This document shows, in pieces, positions 43,983 to 52,086 of a stretch of DNA of 64,000 bases (the stretch's first letter is position 1; each line of letters opens with the position of its first letter). The notes beneath the pieces were generated by a model. It saw only the letters and a program-made list of their open reading frames with translations, was not told the origin of the DNA and did not search any database. The DNA is from an archaeon (lineage in GTDB: Archaea; Thermoproteota; Nitrososphaeria; Nitrososphaerales; UBA183). Location: positions 62,001-126,000 of the forward strand of contig JAKASI010000001.1 of NCBI GenBank assembly GCA_021828185.1, read 5' to 3'. A program made the translations under genes and the position numbers.

Positions 43983-44348
43983 ATGTCCAGGGAGTTCGGC
44001 AAGGACCTGGGGGCGAAGTCCAGGCAGTTCTTCGAGCTGGTCCTCCCTCCCGCCGACGTGTTCGAGGATGGGTCTGACCTCGTCATAGTGGTGGACATGC
44101 CCGGGTTCGAGAAGGAGGCAATCCGGACGAGGCTGAACGAATCAGCCTTCACTGTCACTGCCAAGAGGGAGCCGTTGGAGAGGGACGGCATCTCCTACTA
44201 CGAGCAGAGGCCCCTCCGCCTCAGCAAGAGGATCTCCCTCCCCGTCAAGGTCGAGATGGGGGACGAAGAGGTGAAGGCGAAGTACGAGGACGGGGTCCTC
44301 ACGGTGAGGCTCCCGGTCAAGGGCGTCGGCAGGGTCGTCATCGAGTAG
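43983..44348 (+). CDS. Hsp20 / alpha-crystallin small heat-shock protein
   Basis: A 121-aa chaperone of the alpha-crystallin fold. LPPADVFEDGSDLVIVVDMPGFEKEAI begins the domain, RISLPVKVE and AKYEDGVLTVRLPV hold the conserved 'A-x-x-x-[DN]-GVLxxxxP' strand, and it ends soon after in VKGVGRVVIE. It would keep denatured proteins soluble as an oligomer. The ATG at 43983 was preferred to 43917 because of a TATA-like box between the two. Confidence 0.9.
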   Translation: MSREFGKDLGAKSRQFFELVLPPADVFEDGSDLVIVVDMPGFEKEAIRTRLNESAFTVTAKREPLERDGISYYEQRPLRLSKRISLPVKVEMGDEEVKAKYEDGVLTVRLPVKGVGRVVIE

Positions 44349-44354
44349 AGGCTG

Positions 44355-45923
44355 TTACTGTCTTCTGGCCGCCAGCGCCGCAATCCCGAGCAGGACCAAT
44401 GACACCACGAACCCGGCCTTCCCGAGCGAACTCCCGAGGTAGAAGGCTGACGCGACTAGCCCGCTTACCCCCACCCCGACCAAAACCCCTGACGCGAACG
44501 GCCTCCCTCCACCGCCGACGGGTGCATTCGCCCTCGAGCGGTAGTCCTCCAGCACGCTCTTCAGCATCGGCGCCACCTCGATGGTCGCCTGGAGCCCCTC
44601 CCTGAGCTTTCCCAACTCGTCAAAGAGGTCCCTGCGGTAGGCCTCGTTCACAAGCCCCTCGTCTTCAAGAAGCGCCCCCAGCATGCGGACGAACTGGAAG
44701 TCCGGGTCGAGGGCGAGGCAGACCCCCTCCAGGATGGACGACATCCGCATGTACAGGACCAGGTTCCTCGGGAGCCTGAACGGGAACTGGTAGATCGTCC
44801 TGTTGGCTATCTCCATCAGCGCCCTCACCTCCGTCTCCTCCACCTTCCTCCCGTGCATGTCCGCTATGGCCAGCTCGATCCCCCTCCTGACCACCATCCT
44901 GTTGGCAGCCGGGTCGAGGATCCCCAGCTGGAGCATCATGTCGATGACCTTGTCCGGGTCCTCGGTGACTAGGGCGAGGTAGAACCTGATCAGGTTGGTG
45001 CGGGTCTCCTCGTCCAGGGTCCCGGCCATCCCGTAGTCGTAGAGGATGATCTTTCCATCTCCCGCGACAGATATGTTCCCCGGGTGAGGGTCCGCGTGGA
45101 AGATCTCATCAGTCAGCAGCATCGAGAGGAAGAGCCGCGCCACCTTCCTGGCGAGCTTCTTCCTGTCCACCCCGGCTGCGTCGAGGGCCTTCACGTCCAG
45201 GACCTTCATGCCGCTAATCCTCTCCATCACCAGCACGTGCTCCGAGGACACCTCAGGGAACACGGCAGGGACGACCACGTCCTTGTTCCCCTTCAGGTTC
45301 CTCTTGATGGCCAGGAGGTGCTCCGCCTCCTTCCTGTAGTTCATCTCCTCGAGGACCGTAAGGGAGAACTGGTCCACGATGGACTCGGCGCTCACCCCGA
45401 GCCCCCTGTCGATGAACCTCCTGACCAGCGGGACGAGCCTCTTCAGGACCTTCACGTCCAGGGCCACGGCATCGTGTATCCCGGGCCTGTTCACCTTCAC
45501 CACCACGTCCTTCCCCCTGTACCTGGCGCCGTAGACCTGGCCCAGGCTCGCCCCGGACACAGCCGACTGGTCGAAGGAGTCGAAGGCCCTGTCCAGCGGC
45601 CCAAGGCCGGCCTCGATGAGAGGCTTCACCTGCCCGAAGGGGGCTGGAGGGACTTCATCCTGCAGCTTGGCGAACTCTTCGACGTAGGGCTCAGGGAGGA
45701 CGTCGGGCCTCACGGAGAGGAGCTGCCCCAGCTTGACGAAGGCCGGCCCCAGCTCGATGAAGGTCTCGACCGCCTTCCTCCCGTGGGCCCTGTACCTCTC
45801 GGGGTCGACTATCCTGCCCTCCGCCTTCAGTATCTCCTTCCTGTCGCTCCTGTACCTCAGGCCGACGAACAGCAGCCTGGAGACGACGCGGATGAACCTC
45901 CTGTCCTCCCTGTCGAATAGCAC
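44355..45923 (-). CDS. ubiB: UbiB/ABC1 (ADCK-like) atypical kinase
   Basis: A 522-aa protein-kinase-like ATPase. It has the family KxGQ motif in AFVKLGQLLSVRPDVLP, the alanine/glycine-rich loop ASLGQVYGARYRGKDVVVKVNRPG with the ATP lysine, HADPHPGNISV as catalytic loop, and DYGMAG. Two hydrophobic helices close the protein, anchoring it in the membrane. Bacterial and mitochondrial relatives support isoprenoid-quinone synthesis or lipid handling; the archaeal role is not established. The start is a GTG. Confidence 0.88.
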   Translation of the reverse strand: MLFDREDRRFIRVVSRLLFVGLRYRSDRKEILKAEGRIVDPERYRAHGRKAVETFIELGPAFVKLGQLLSVRPDVLPEPYVEEFAKLQDEVPPAPFGQVKPLIEAGLGPLDRAFDSFDQSAVSGASLGQVYGARYRGKDVVVKVNRPGIHDAVALDVKVLKRLVPLVRRFIDRGLGVSAESIVDQFSLTVLEEMNYRKEAEHLLAIKRNLKGNKDVVVPAVFPEVSSEHVLVMERISGMKVLDVKALDAAGVDRKKLARKVARLFLSMLLTDEIFHADPHPGNISVAGDGKIILYDYGMAGTLDEETRTNLIRFYLALVTEDPDKVIDMMLQLGILDPAANRMVVRRGIELAIADMHGRKVEETEVRALMEIANRTIYQFPFRLPRNLVLYMRMSSILEGVCLALDPDFQFVRMLGALLEDEGLVNEAYRRDLFDELGKLREGLQATIEVAPMLKSVLEDYRSRANAPVGGGGRPFASGVLVGVGVSGLVASAFYLGSSLGKAGFVVSLVLLGIAALAARRQ

Positions 45924-46014
45924 CTATCTCACGGCCGCCTTGTCTTGCTGGAGGGGCCAGCTTTTGAACAATATGGGAAGCAAACCGGCAGGATGTGGCT
46001 TGGGGTCCGCAAGC

Positions 46015-46130
46015 CGTCCTCGGTGCGGTTCAAGCCGCCCAAGCAGCCAAAAGGTGACGCATGGCCCGATGGATACGTTGCCTGCTACTCGGGTTCAAAT
46101 CCCGGCGACCGCATGTCTCCTTTTGGCAAG
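46015..46130 (+). other. tRNA-like (degenerate class II) element with hairpin
   Basis: The sequence TGCGGTT (about 46022) can pair with GACCGCA (46107-46113) to give a 7-bp acceptor-like stem with one G-U pair, and a good T arm (TCGGG-TTCAAAT-CCCGG) precedes the 3' strand. The total of about 90 nt fits a Leu/Ser-type tRNA, but the D loop lacks GG and no anticodon stem forms without a 4-nt bulge, so a functional tRNA is unlikely. A second inverted repeat, GCCAAAAGG (about 46048) with CCTTTTGGC (about 46120), encloses the same segment. The rest of 45924-46199 shows no gene. Confidence 0.35.
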
Positions 46131-46199
46131 GGGCTTGAGGGCTCGAATCCTTCCGTAAATAATCATAGGGGCCGAGGTTGCGGGTGCGCTGGTAAACCG

Positions 46200-47324
46200 T
46201 TAATTCGGCGGCTTCGGTCGAAAGACCAACCCTACGATGCGGTTCTTAAGTTGATGGAGTCCGTCTCCTCGCTTGGCTGAGATTCTGATCAAGGAGAAGT
46301 CCCTGAAGATTGGTTCCTGCTCAATTCGGTTCCCCCGCCCATCCTCAAGACGATCAATCTTGTTGAGCACCAACAGGATCTTCTTCGGGTCGACTTCTAA
46401 CCCTTTCAGAGTTTCCCCGCAACTTCCTAGCTTTATCCTGATGCTTTCCAGCGGTTCGCTGACGTCTATCAAAAGAAGGACGAGGTCTGCGTATCTGAGC
46501 TCGTCCAGCGTCGATTTGAACGATTCGACCATGTAGGTCGGAAGCCTCGAAATAAAACCCACAGTATCGGACAGCATTATCTTCTTTCTCGAATCGGCAA
46601 AGGCAACGGCTCTCGTCGTCGTGCTCAGAGTCGTGAAGAGTTTAGGCGATTCTTCCTTCGACTCGGAAGCAAGTCTGTTGAAGAGAGTCGTCTTTCCGCT
46701 GCTGGTGTAACCTGCAAGTGATATGAACGGCATGTTAAGTTTCCGTCTTTCGACGGTGTAGAGTTCGCGGTTAGTGCGGCCCTTCTCGAGCTTCTGTCTT
46801 ATCGTGACCATCTGACGCTTCAAGGCCCTGAACTTGACGTCGACCGCCGACTCGCCCATCCCGGAGAAACCTGCCCTTTCCCCCTTGACCGAAAACCGGA
46901 CCGCGTCCTTTGCGCGAGGCATTTCGTATCTAAGCTCCGCCAGCTGGACCTGGAGCTTTGCCTCCGTTGTATTCGCTCTCCTTGCGAAGATATTCAGAAT
47001 GAGCCTCTCCCGATCAACGACCTCTGCTTGCGTCACTTTGGAGAGATTGTTTGCCTGAGACGATGTGACGCTTTCGTCTATGATGATCGTATTGGACCCG
47101 TTTTCGGCGACGATTTCCTGCAGCTCTTGGGCTTTGCCTACGCCAACTCCGTATCCGGACCTGATTACCTGCTTTTGCGTAATCACTGCTTGAACCCTAT
47201 AGCCCGCGGCCTTGGCGAGTTCCAGGATTTCCTGCTTGGTGAATTCGTCGGGGTAGGTGACGATGGTTGCCTTGTCGTCCGACCTTCCCCTTTCAACGAG
47301 AGCTTCTTCTACTGTTTGGTGCAT
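46200..47324 (-). CDS. hflX: GTPase HflX
   Basis: A 374-aa ribosome-associated GTPase. The N-terminal HflX domain (residues 1-180) includes GYGVGVGKAQELQE and a long coiled-coil-like linker. The G domain has GYTSSGKTTLFN (G1), SDTVGFI (G3) and LNKIDRL (G4). HflX splits stalled or hibernating ribosomes. It is the last gene of an apparent three-gene operon (HMA-fold protein, zinc-ribbon peptide, hflX) on the minus strand, in a block less GC-rich than the flanking DNA. Confidence 0.93.
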   Translation of the reverse strand: MHQTVEEALVERGRSDDKATIVTYPDEFTKQEILELAKAAGYRVQAVITQKQVIRSGYGVGVGKAQELQEIVAENGSNTIIIDESVTSSQANNLSKVTQAEVVDRERLILNIFARRANTTEAKLQVQLAELRYEMPRAKDAVRFSVKGERAGFSGMGESAVDVKFRALKRQMVTIRQKLEKGRTNRELYTVERRKLNMPFISLAGYTSSGKTTLFNRLASESKEESPKLFTTLSTTTRAVAFADSRKKIMLSDTVGFISRLPTYMVESFKSTLDELRYADLVLLLIDVSEPLESIRIKLGSCGETLKGLEVDPKKILLVLNKIDRLEDGRGNRIEQEPIFRDFSLIRISAKRGDGLHQLKNRIVGLVFRPKPPN

Positions 47325-47340
47325 CTTGATTGCCTCCCAT

Positions 47341-47481
47341 TCAGCGGCCGTAATACTGGCCCATGCACCTATGGTGAGACCCGACGGGGTTGTAGGGGAT
47401 CCACCGAATCCCGATCCTCATCCAGACTATCTCCCGGCCGCATCTGTTGCAATGGGGACTTTCCAATTGTGACATGTTCAT
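47341..47481 (-). CDS. 46-aa zinc-ribbon-like protein upstream of hflX
   Basis: A very small gene. The protein begins MNMSQLESPHCNRCGREIVW and ends SHHRCMGQYYGR, giving a CxxC pair and a later His/Cys pair (HHRC), enough for one zinc site. Its ATG overlaps the stop of the HMA-fold gene by 4 nt (ATGA), and its stop lies 16 nt before hflX, so it is embedded in an operon. Similar tiny 'C..CG..I' proteins occur in archaea, but no function is known. Confidence 0.6.
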   Translation of the reverse strand: MNMSQLESPHCNRCGREIVWMRIGIRWIPYNPVGSHHRCMGQYYGR

Positions 47482-47741
47482 TCTACCTTCGAATCCTCTC
47501 CAGAATCAGTCTGGTGCGTGACCGGTGCGTGAATACTTAGGGCCAGTTTCTTCTTAACCTGGGCTGATGTTAGCTTATCCGCATCGTACTTCACGGTCAC
47601 CGAATCTAGGATATAGTTGATGTCGACCCTGAGAATTCCGTCGAGCTTGGCAGATGCGCGCATGAGCCGCTGGGCCTGTCCCGGATCGCTCAACCCCCGT
47701 ATCTTCAGGATGGCGGTTGCTCCCCCCTTTCCAATTGTCAT
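47478..47741 (-). CDS. HMA-fold protein without metal-binding cysteines
   Basis: An 87-aa protein with the beta-alpha-beta-beta-alpha-beta pattern of heavy-metal-associated domains (ATAILKIRGLSDPGQAQRLM, GILRVDINYILDSVTVKYD). The CxxC that binds copper in true HMA domains is replaced by SDPGQ, so metal transport is unlikely. It is the first gene of the hflX operon, with a 4-nt overlap to the zinc-ribbon gene. Confidence 0.65.
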   Translation of the reverse strand: MTIGKGGATAILKIRGLSDPGQAQRLMRASAKLDGILRVDINYILDSVTVKYDADKLTSAQVKKKLALSIHAPVTHQTDSGEDSKVE

Positions 47742-47850
47742 CGCAGTTCGCCCCTTTTTGGGACACGAAGGCTATTGAACCCGGCGTATTTTCTGCAATC
47801 AATTGCAAGGGAGAATGAAACGTTTGAGGGCCTGGCCAGGGGGCTACTTT

Positions 47851-48369
47851 TCACTGAAGCTCAAAGGAAACCGCATTCTCGTCTTGCAGGAACCTCGGCG
47901 GCTTTCCCAGTGGCTCGAAGATCGCCTTGACGTAACTCTGCAAGAACAGGCTGCCTTTGGCCCCGAAATCATGTGAAAGGGTGACATTGACCTTTCCCCC
48001 ACGCACGACTTCGCTGTATTCGAACAAGTTTGTGTAGTCAGCAGTGGTTCTGAGGTAGTCCAGTGCGCTTTCAGCGGTGAGCTCCCCCCACTTGGCTCTG
48101 ATGTATGTTTTCGGAACGTCCTTGCCCGCAGAATTGCCGGCTTCAACTATCGCCTCGTTCGTTGCCGCCTGCAAGAGGTGCATGAAGCTCGACGCCGGCA
48201 GCTTCAGCATGTGAAACCTCTTCATCGGCCGGTCATAGTTGGCGTACGTGAGAAGGAGTTGATTGAACATGGTGTTGACGCTGACATTCTGCTTTCTTGC
48301 GTCTTCTTGGAGGGCGTTGAGAGCAGATTCGTCTAACCTGAACGAGGCTGTTGTAGTCTTCGGTCTCAA
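47851..48369 (-). CDS. Ribbon-helix-helix-type DNA-binding protein (putative)
   Basis: A 172-aa protein. The first 45 residues (TTASFRLDESALNALQEDAR, KQNVSVNTMFNQLLLTYANY) have the beta strand plus two helices of a CopG/Arc-type ribbon-helix-helix. The remaining region is an alpha/beta domain not recognised (YIRAKWGELTAESALDYLRT; TLSHDFGAKGSLFLQSYV). It is likely a transcription regulator with a sensor domain; no toxin partner is adjacent. Confidence 0.65.
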   Translation of the reverse strand: MRPKTTTASFRLDESALNALQEDARKQNVSVNTMFNQLLLTYANYDRPMKRFHMLKLPASSFMHLLQAATNEAIVEAGNSAGKDVPKTYIRAKWGELTAESALDYLRTTADYTNLFEYSEVVRGGKVNVTLSHDFGAKGSLFLQSYVKAIFEPLGKPPRFLQDENAVSFELQ

Positions 48370-48519
48370 GCGCTACTCGCCGCTTGTCCGGGTTCGCCAT
48401 TTTATTAGCTTGTAATCATGCCTTGAAAGGGACGCCGAGGGAGATTTGCCCTTCGATTGCACTTGGGTGCAAAAAATACCTTGTCTCTATATGCAAGGAG
48501 TGCCCATCGTTGCTCGTGA

Positions 48520-48627
48520 ATGAAGATGCAAACAAATCAGCAAACAAAGACGCCAGAAGCACCAGCCAAATCGGGCGGCCGAATCAGGGACTATCTCCGG
48601 CGGATTAAGGGCAGGTTACACCGCTAG
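48520..48627 (+). CDS. Candidate 35-aa basic peptide
   Basis: The short frame MKMQTNQQTKTPEAPAKSGG... ends in RIRDYLRRIKGRLHR, a flexible N-terminus followed by a basic amphipathic helix. A CTATATG box at about 48486-48493 is about 30 nt upstream, the spacing seen for leaderless genes in this window. No family recognised. Confidence 0.35.
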   Translation: MKMQTNQQTKTPEAPAKSGGRIRDYLRRIKGRLHR

Positions 48628-48667
48628 AGACGTCCCGTCAGGTTGTTTTGGGTATGATAAGTGAACA

Positions 48668-50323
48668 ATGATGTCAGAAGCTTCGTTTGTGACCACGCCG
48701 GCAGGACAGCAGGTCCTGATTCTGCGAGAGGGCAGCACTCAAAGTCGAGGAAGGAGAGCGCAGAACAATAACATTTCGGCAGCCAAGCTGATCGCAGAGG
48801 TAGTGAAGACGTCCCTGGGTCCCAGGGGAATGGACAAGATGCTCGTCGATTCCTTGGGAGACGTCACCATAACCAATGACGGAGCGACGATGCTGAAGGA
48901 AATGGATGTACAGCACCCGGCTGGAAAGATGATAATTGAGATAGCCAAGACGGTGGACAACGCTGTGGGCGATGGGACTACCTCTTCGGTGGTTCTTTCT
49001 GGAGCCCTCTTGGAGAATGCTGGAGAATTGATAGAGAAGGGCGTCCATCCAATGGTCATCGCTAACGGTTACAGGAACGCCGCGAACAAGGCCCAAAGGA
49101 TTCTGGACGAGATTTCCATTGGCGTGGAACCCGAGGACAAAGCCACGCTGACAAAGATTGCTCGAACCAGCATGGCTTCGAAGATAATCCCGAATGATAG
49201 TGCGGCTCTGGGAGCAATCGTCGTTGACGCCCTTCTCCAGGTTGCTGAGAAGACGCCCGAGGGGACACTCAGAGTTGACATTGATAATCTGAAGATCGAG
49301 AAGAAGCCGGGAGGCTCTCTCAAGGACACAAGTTTCACACTGGGAATCATTCTGGACAAGGAAGTCGTTCACTCGGGGATGCCGAAGCGGATGGAGAAGG
49401 CGAGGATAGCGCTGGTCAGCTCGGCTCTCGAGATAAAGAAGACCGAGTTTGACGCCAAGATTAACATCGGCAAGCCGGCACAGATTCAACAGTTTCTCGA
49501 CGAGGAAACACGTATGCTGAAGAGCATGGTTGACAAGGTCTCGGAATCTGGAGCCAACGTGCTCATCTGTCAGAAGGGAATCGACGATGTAGCTCAGCAC
49601 TACCTCGCGAAGGCCGGCATCCTATCGGCAAGGAGGGTGAAGGAGTCTGATATGACCAAGCTTGCAAAGGCCACCGGTGCAAGGATGGTAACCGGTCTCG
49701 ACGGCCTGACCAAGGCCGATCTAGGCCAAGCTGGACTGGTCGAAGAAAGAAAATTCGAGGATGACAAGTGGATATTCGTGGTGGACTGCAAGAACCCGAA
49801 GGCCGTGTCAATATTCATCAGAGGTGGAAGCCAGAGAGTCGTCGACGAGGCTGAAAGGTCCATCCACGACGCCGTCATGGTTGTCAAGGACGTCCTCGAG
49901 AATCCCGCGATAGTAGCTGGCGGCGGTGCCGTAGAGGAGGAACTGTCCTATCGCCTGATGAAGTGGTCGGCCACCATTCAAGGGAGGGAGCAGCTTGCCG
50001 TGGAGAAGTTCGCTGAAGCCTTGGAGTCCATACCCATCGCTTTGGCCGTGAACGCGGGGTTTGACCCGATCGACATCCAGGTCGAACTCAGGGAAAGCCA
50101 TGAAGCAGGCAAGACATGGGCAGGGGTGGATGTCCTAGGGAAGGGCGTCCGGGACATGTTCAACAAGGATATCATCGAGCCTGTTTCAGTCAAGGAACAG
50201 ATCATCAAATCAGCCACTGAATGTACCTGTATGATCCTGCGGATAGACGACGTGATTGCCGGCGGTAGGCAAGGTCCTTCGCCTCCTCGGGGCGGTCCTA
50301 GTGGAATGGGAGGCATGGACTAG
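48668..50323 (+). CDS. thsA: Thermosome (group II chaperonin) subunit
   Basis: A 551-aa chaperonin of the TCP-1 family. Diagnostic segments: KTSLGPRGMDKMLVDSLGD, the ATP site NDGATMLKEM and VGDGTTSSVVLSGALL, and near the C-terminus GFDPIDIQVELR with a Gly/Met-rich tail (GGPSGMGGMD) that lines the cavity. It assembles into a double-ring folding chamber with a built-in lid. Only one subunit gene is in the window. Confidence 0.97.
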   Translation: MMSEASFVTTPAGQQVLILREGSTQSRGRRAQNNNISAAKLIAEVVKTSLGPRGMDKMLVDSLGDVTITNDGATMLKEMDVQHPAGKMIIEIAKTVDNAVGDGTTSSVVLSGALLENAGELIEKGVHPMVIANGYRNAANKAQRILDEISIGVEPEDKATLTKIARTSMASKIIPNDSAALGAIVVDALLQVAEKTPEGTLRVDIDNLKIEKKPGGSLKDTSFTLGIILDKEVVHSGMPKRMEKARIALVSSALEIKKTEFDAKINIGKPAQIQQFLDEETRMLKSMVDKVSESGANVLICQKGIDDVAQHYLAKAGILSARRVKESDMTKLAKATGARMVTGLDGLTKADLGQAGLVEERKFEDDKWIFVVDCKNPKAVSIFIRGGSQRVVDEAERSIHDAVMVVKDVLENPAIVAGGGAVEEELSYRLMKWSATIQGREQLAVEKFAEALESIPIALAVNAGFDPIDIQVELRESHEAGKTWAGVDVLGKGVRDMFNKDIIEPVSVKEQIIKSATECTCMILRIDDVIAGGRQGPSPPRGGPSGMGGMD

Positions 50324-50531
50324 ACCATGACGTTCGCACGCAGGAAGAAGTGGGCAGTGATTCGGAAGCGCAGACACTCTTCTCATCAGCACACTCTTGA
50401 ACAGCGTGGTCTTCGTCCCACGAAACCCAGCTAGCACCATAACTTCGCCGACTACAGTAGGTCATTGGCAGCCAGCTCCTAATAGCTGAAACCGCGTTGC
50501 AGGTCCGTACGCTATTAAAACGCGGAATATT

Positions 50532-50642
50532 ATGGTCAGCCGGAGACAAACGACTTTGGGAAGAGAAGGGAAGAAGAAAAAGAAGGAGAAAGTCAGAGCG
50601 AGAAAAGAAGAGAGGCAGGCGCGCAGAGGGAAGTTGAATTAG
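50532..50642 (+). CDS. Candidate 36-aa Lys/Arg-rich protein
   Basis: The frame begins MVSRRQTTLGREGKKKKK and continues EKVRARKEERQARRGKLN, more than half charged, mostly Lys and Arg. A CTATTAAAAC box (50509-50518) lies about 19 nt before the ATG. Such basic peptides can bind RNA or the ribosome. No family was recognised. The flanking stretches 50324-50531 and 50643-50791 show no other convincing gene. Confidence 0.45.
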   Translation: MVSRRQTTLGREGKKKKKEKVRARKEERQARRGKLN

Positions 50643-50791
50643 ACGTGAATCTACCTTAACAATCGACTATCAAACGAGTTTGCCATGTCGGGGACCTAGT
50701 CGATTTGTCCAGGTTTGAGAACAGGCTTGATAGAGCGAAGTCGCTTTGGAGTCAGATTAGAAGAATCCTCGTAGTTAGAAAAAGGCGGGGC

Positions 50792-51301
50792 CTACGCCCA
50801 GACGGGCTTGTAGGCTAACAGCGTCTCGGATGACTCAACGCCCTGCACTTCGGCAATCTTCGAAACTGAGGAGAGAATCTCTTCTTGGTTCTTTCCGTAC
50901 ACAGTCGCTAGGATGTCGAATTCGCCCGGTACGACAGATGCATTGCGGACCTGTGGGTGCTGTTCTAGGGATTGGAGGACCTTCTGCGCGTTCTCGTTGA
51001 CTTGCAACAGGACCAGCGCTAGAGCGTCAGTTGCCTGAACGTTCTTGCCGTTGACAAAGCCTTCGAAAGGCGTGTAGGTTCTTGTGCATGTGACCCCGGC
51101 GATGGATCGGATCTTGTTGACCAGTTCGTAGATCTGCTTCTGGTCTGCGGCCTTGAGCTCGATCACTAGATCGAACCTGCCGGCGACTGGTGAGAAGTAG
51201 GTGATTCCTTGGATGTGCTTTAGCTGCTCAGTCACTTGGCTGAGCATCCTCGGCTGAACAGACGCGGTGATTGTTGTTGGATTCATGTTTGTAGTTATCA
51301 T
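50792..51301 (-). CDS. Tandem Lrp/AsnC effector-domain (RAM) protein without HTH
   Basis: A 169-aa protein made of two copies of the Lrp/AsnC ligand-binding fold: ITASVQPRMLSQVTEQLKHI...FDLVIELKAADQ, then ALVLLQVNENAQKVLQSLEQ...FDILATVYGKNQ. Each repeat is a ferredoxin-like dimer module that binds amino acids; there is no DNA-binding domain. Stand-alone RAM proteins can modulate other Lrp regulators. It is divergent from an ACT-like gene and shares its promoter region. Confidence 0.8.
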   Translation of the reverse strand: MITTNMNPTTITASVQPRMLSQVTEQLKHIQGITYFSPVAGRFDLVIELKAADQKQIYELVNKIRSIAGVTCTRTYTPFEGFVNGKNVQATDALALVLLQVNENAQKVLQSLEQHPQVRNASVVPGEFDILATVYGKNQEEILSSVSKIAEVQGVESSETLLAYKPVWA

Positions 51302-51393
51302 GGTATTTCAGAACTGCTATACTTATGACGCTATATAGGTATATCGCTTTACAGTGGCACACTTATTACACACCACCAAGGGCCGTTGTCTCT
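51302..51393. promoter_or_regulatory. Divergent promoter between RAM-domain and ACT-like genes
   Basis: A minus-strand ATAAGTATAG box (about 51318-51327) lies about 21 nt from the RAM-domain start. A plus-strand CTATATAGGTATAT box (51332-51345) follows immediately. The two TATA elements nearly touch, so TBP binding to one may hinder the other. Confidence 0.55.
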
Positions 51394-52086
51394 GTGGGCA
51401 GAGTTTCAGCACCGTTGCCCAAAGGGAACGGCGTCTCGGTTAGCGAAGCGGTTTCGACAGTCATTTCGAAGAACTACGTAGTGCACGAATCGTTGAAACT
51501 GAAGATAGTCAACTATCACCAACTCGCCTTTAGGATTGCACCCGAGGTGGAGAAGTTGACGGGGAAGAAAGCCAAGGCGGCAACCATTGTGGTCGCAATC
51601 AAGAGATTCTCGGATGGGTTGGGTGAAGGGAGGATTGAAGAGATATCTGCCAGTCTGAAGGGCTCCAAGCTGGACCTCGCCGGACGGATGGTCGACGTAA
51701 GGATTGGGGCGAAGACTGCTCAGCATCGCCAGATATTACAGGATATCCTGAAATTGGAGGACAGATTCAACGCCACCCCGTACGTCTTCCAGTTGCCCAG
51801 CTCTGTCAAGGTAATCGCCGAGGAGGAAGACGCGAAACTTCTCGAGGAAGTGCTGGATGGAAGCTACGAGACGGCTGTTGTGAGGGATGTGGCCAAAATC
51901 ACAATTCGGCTGTCTCCCTCCGCGAAGAAAGCGCCCGGAATCGCATCGCTTATCACGGAGTTACTCTACCAAAATGGAGTCGGCATCCTCGACGCGTTCT
52001 TGAGCTACGATGACGTCGTATTGGTCATGCAAGAAAGGCTCGGGCCTAAAGCTTACCAAGTACTGAGTGAAGAAATTTCAAAATGA
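51394..52086 (+). CDS. ACT-domain-like archaeal protein, putative regulator
   Basis: About 230 aa. The N-terminal half has an HTH-like helical region (VSEAVSTVISKNYVVHESLKL, then LAFRIAPEVEKLTGKKAKAATIVVAIKR), and the C-terminal half has ACT-like strands (GIASLITELLYQNGVGILDAF, DVVLVMQER). Proteins of this shape, common in archaea, are presumed amino-acid-responsive regulators. An earlier in-frame ATG at 51325 overlaps the TATA box, so GTG 51394 was preferred; TTG 51415 is also possible. It is divergent from the tandem RAM gene. Confidence 0.65.
   Translation: MGRVSAPLPKGNGVSVSEAVSTVISKNYVVHESLKLKIVNYHQLAFRIAPEVEKLTGKKAKAATIVVAIKRFSDGLGEGRIEEISASLKGSKLDLAGRMVDVRIGAKTAQHRQILQDILKLEDRFNATPYVFQLPSSVKVIAEEEDAKLLEEVLDGSYETAVVRDVAKITIRLSPSAKKAPGIASLITELLYQNGVGILDAFLSYDDVVLVMQERLGPKAYQVLSEEISK

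Noticed and set aside
46015..46130. Functional tRNA gene
   Set aside because: No anticodon stem-loop with U33 can be drawn and the D loop lacks the GG pair; kept only as a tRNA-like element.
45945..46280. Plus-strand open frame of 111 codons
   Set aside because: It runs through the tRNA-like hairpin and overlaps the 3' end of hflX; no conserved character.
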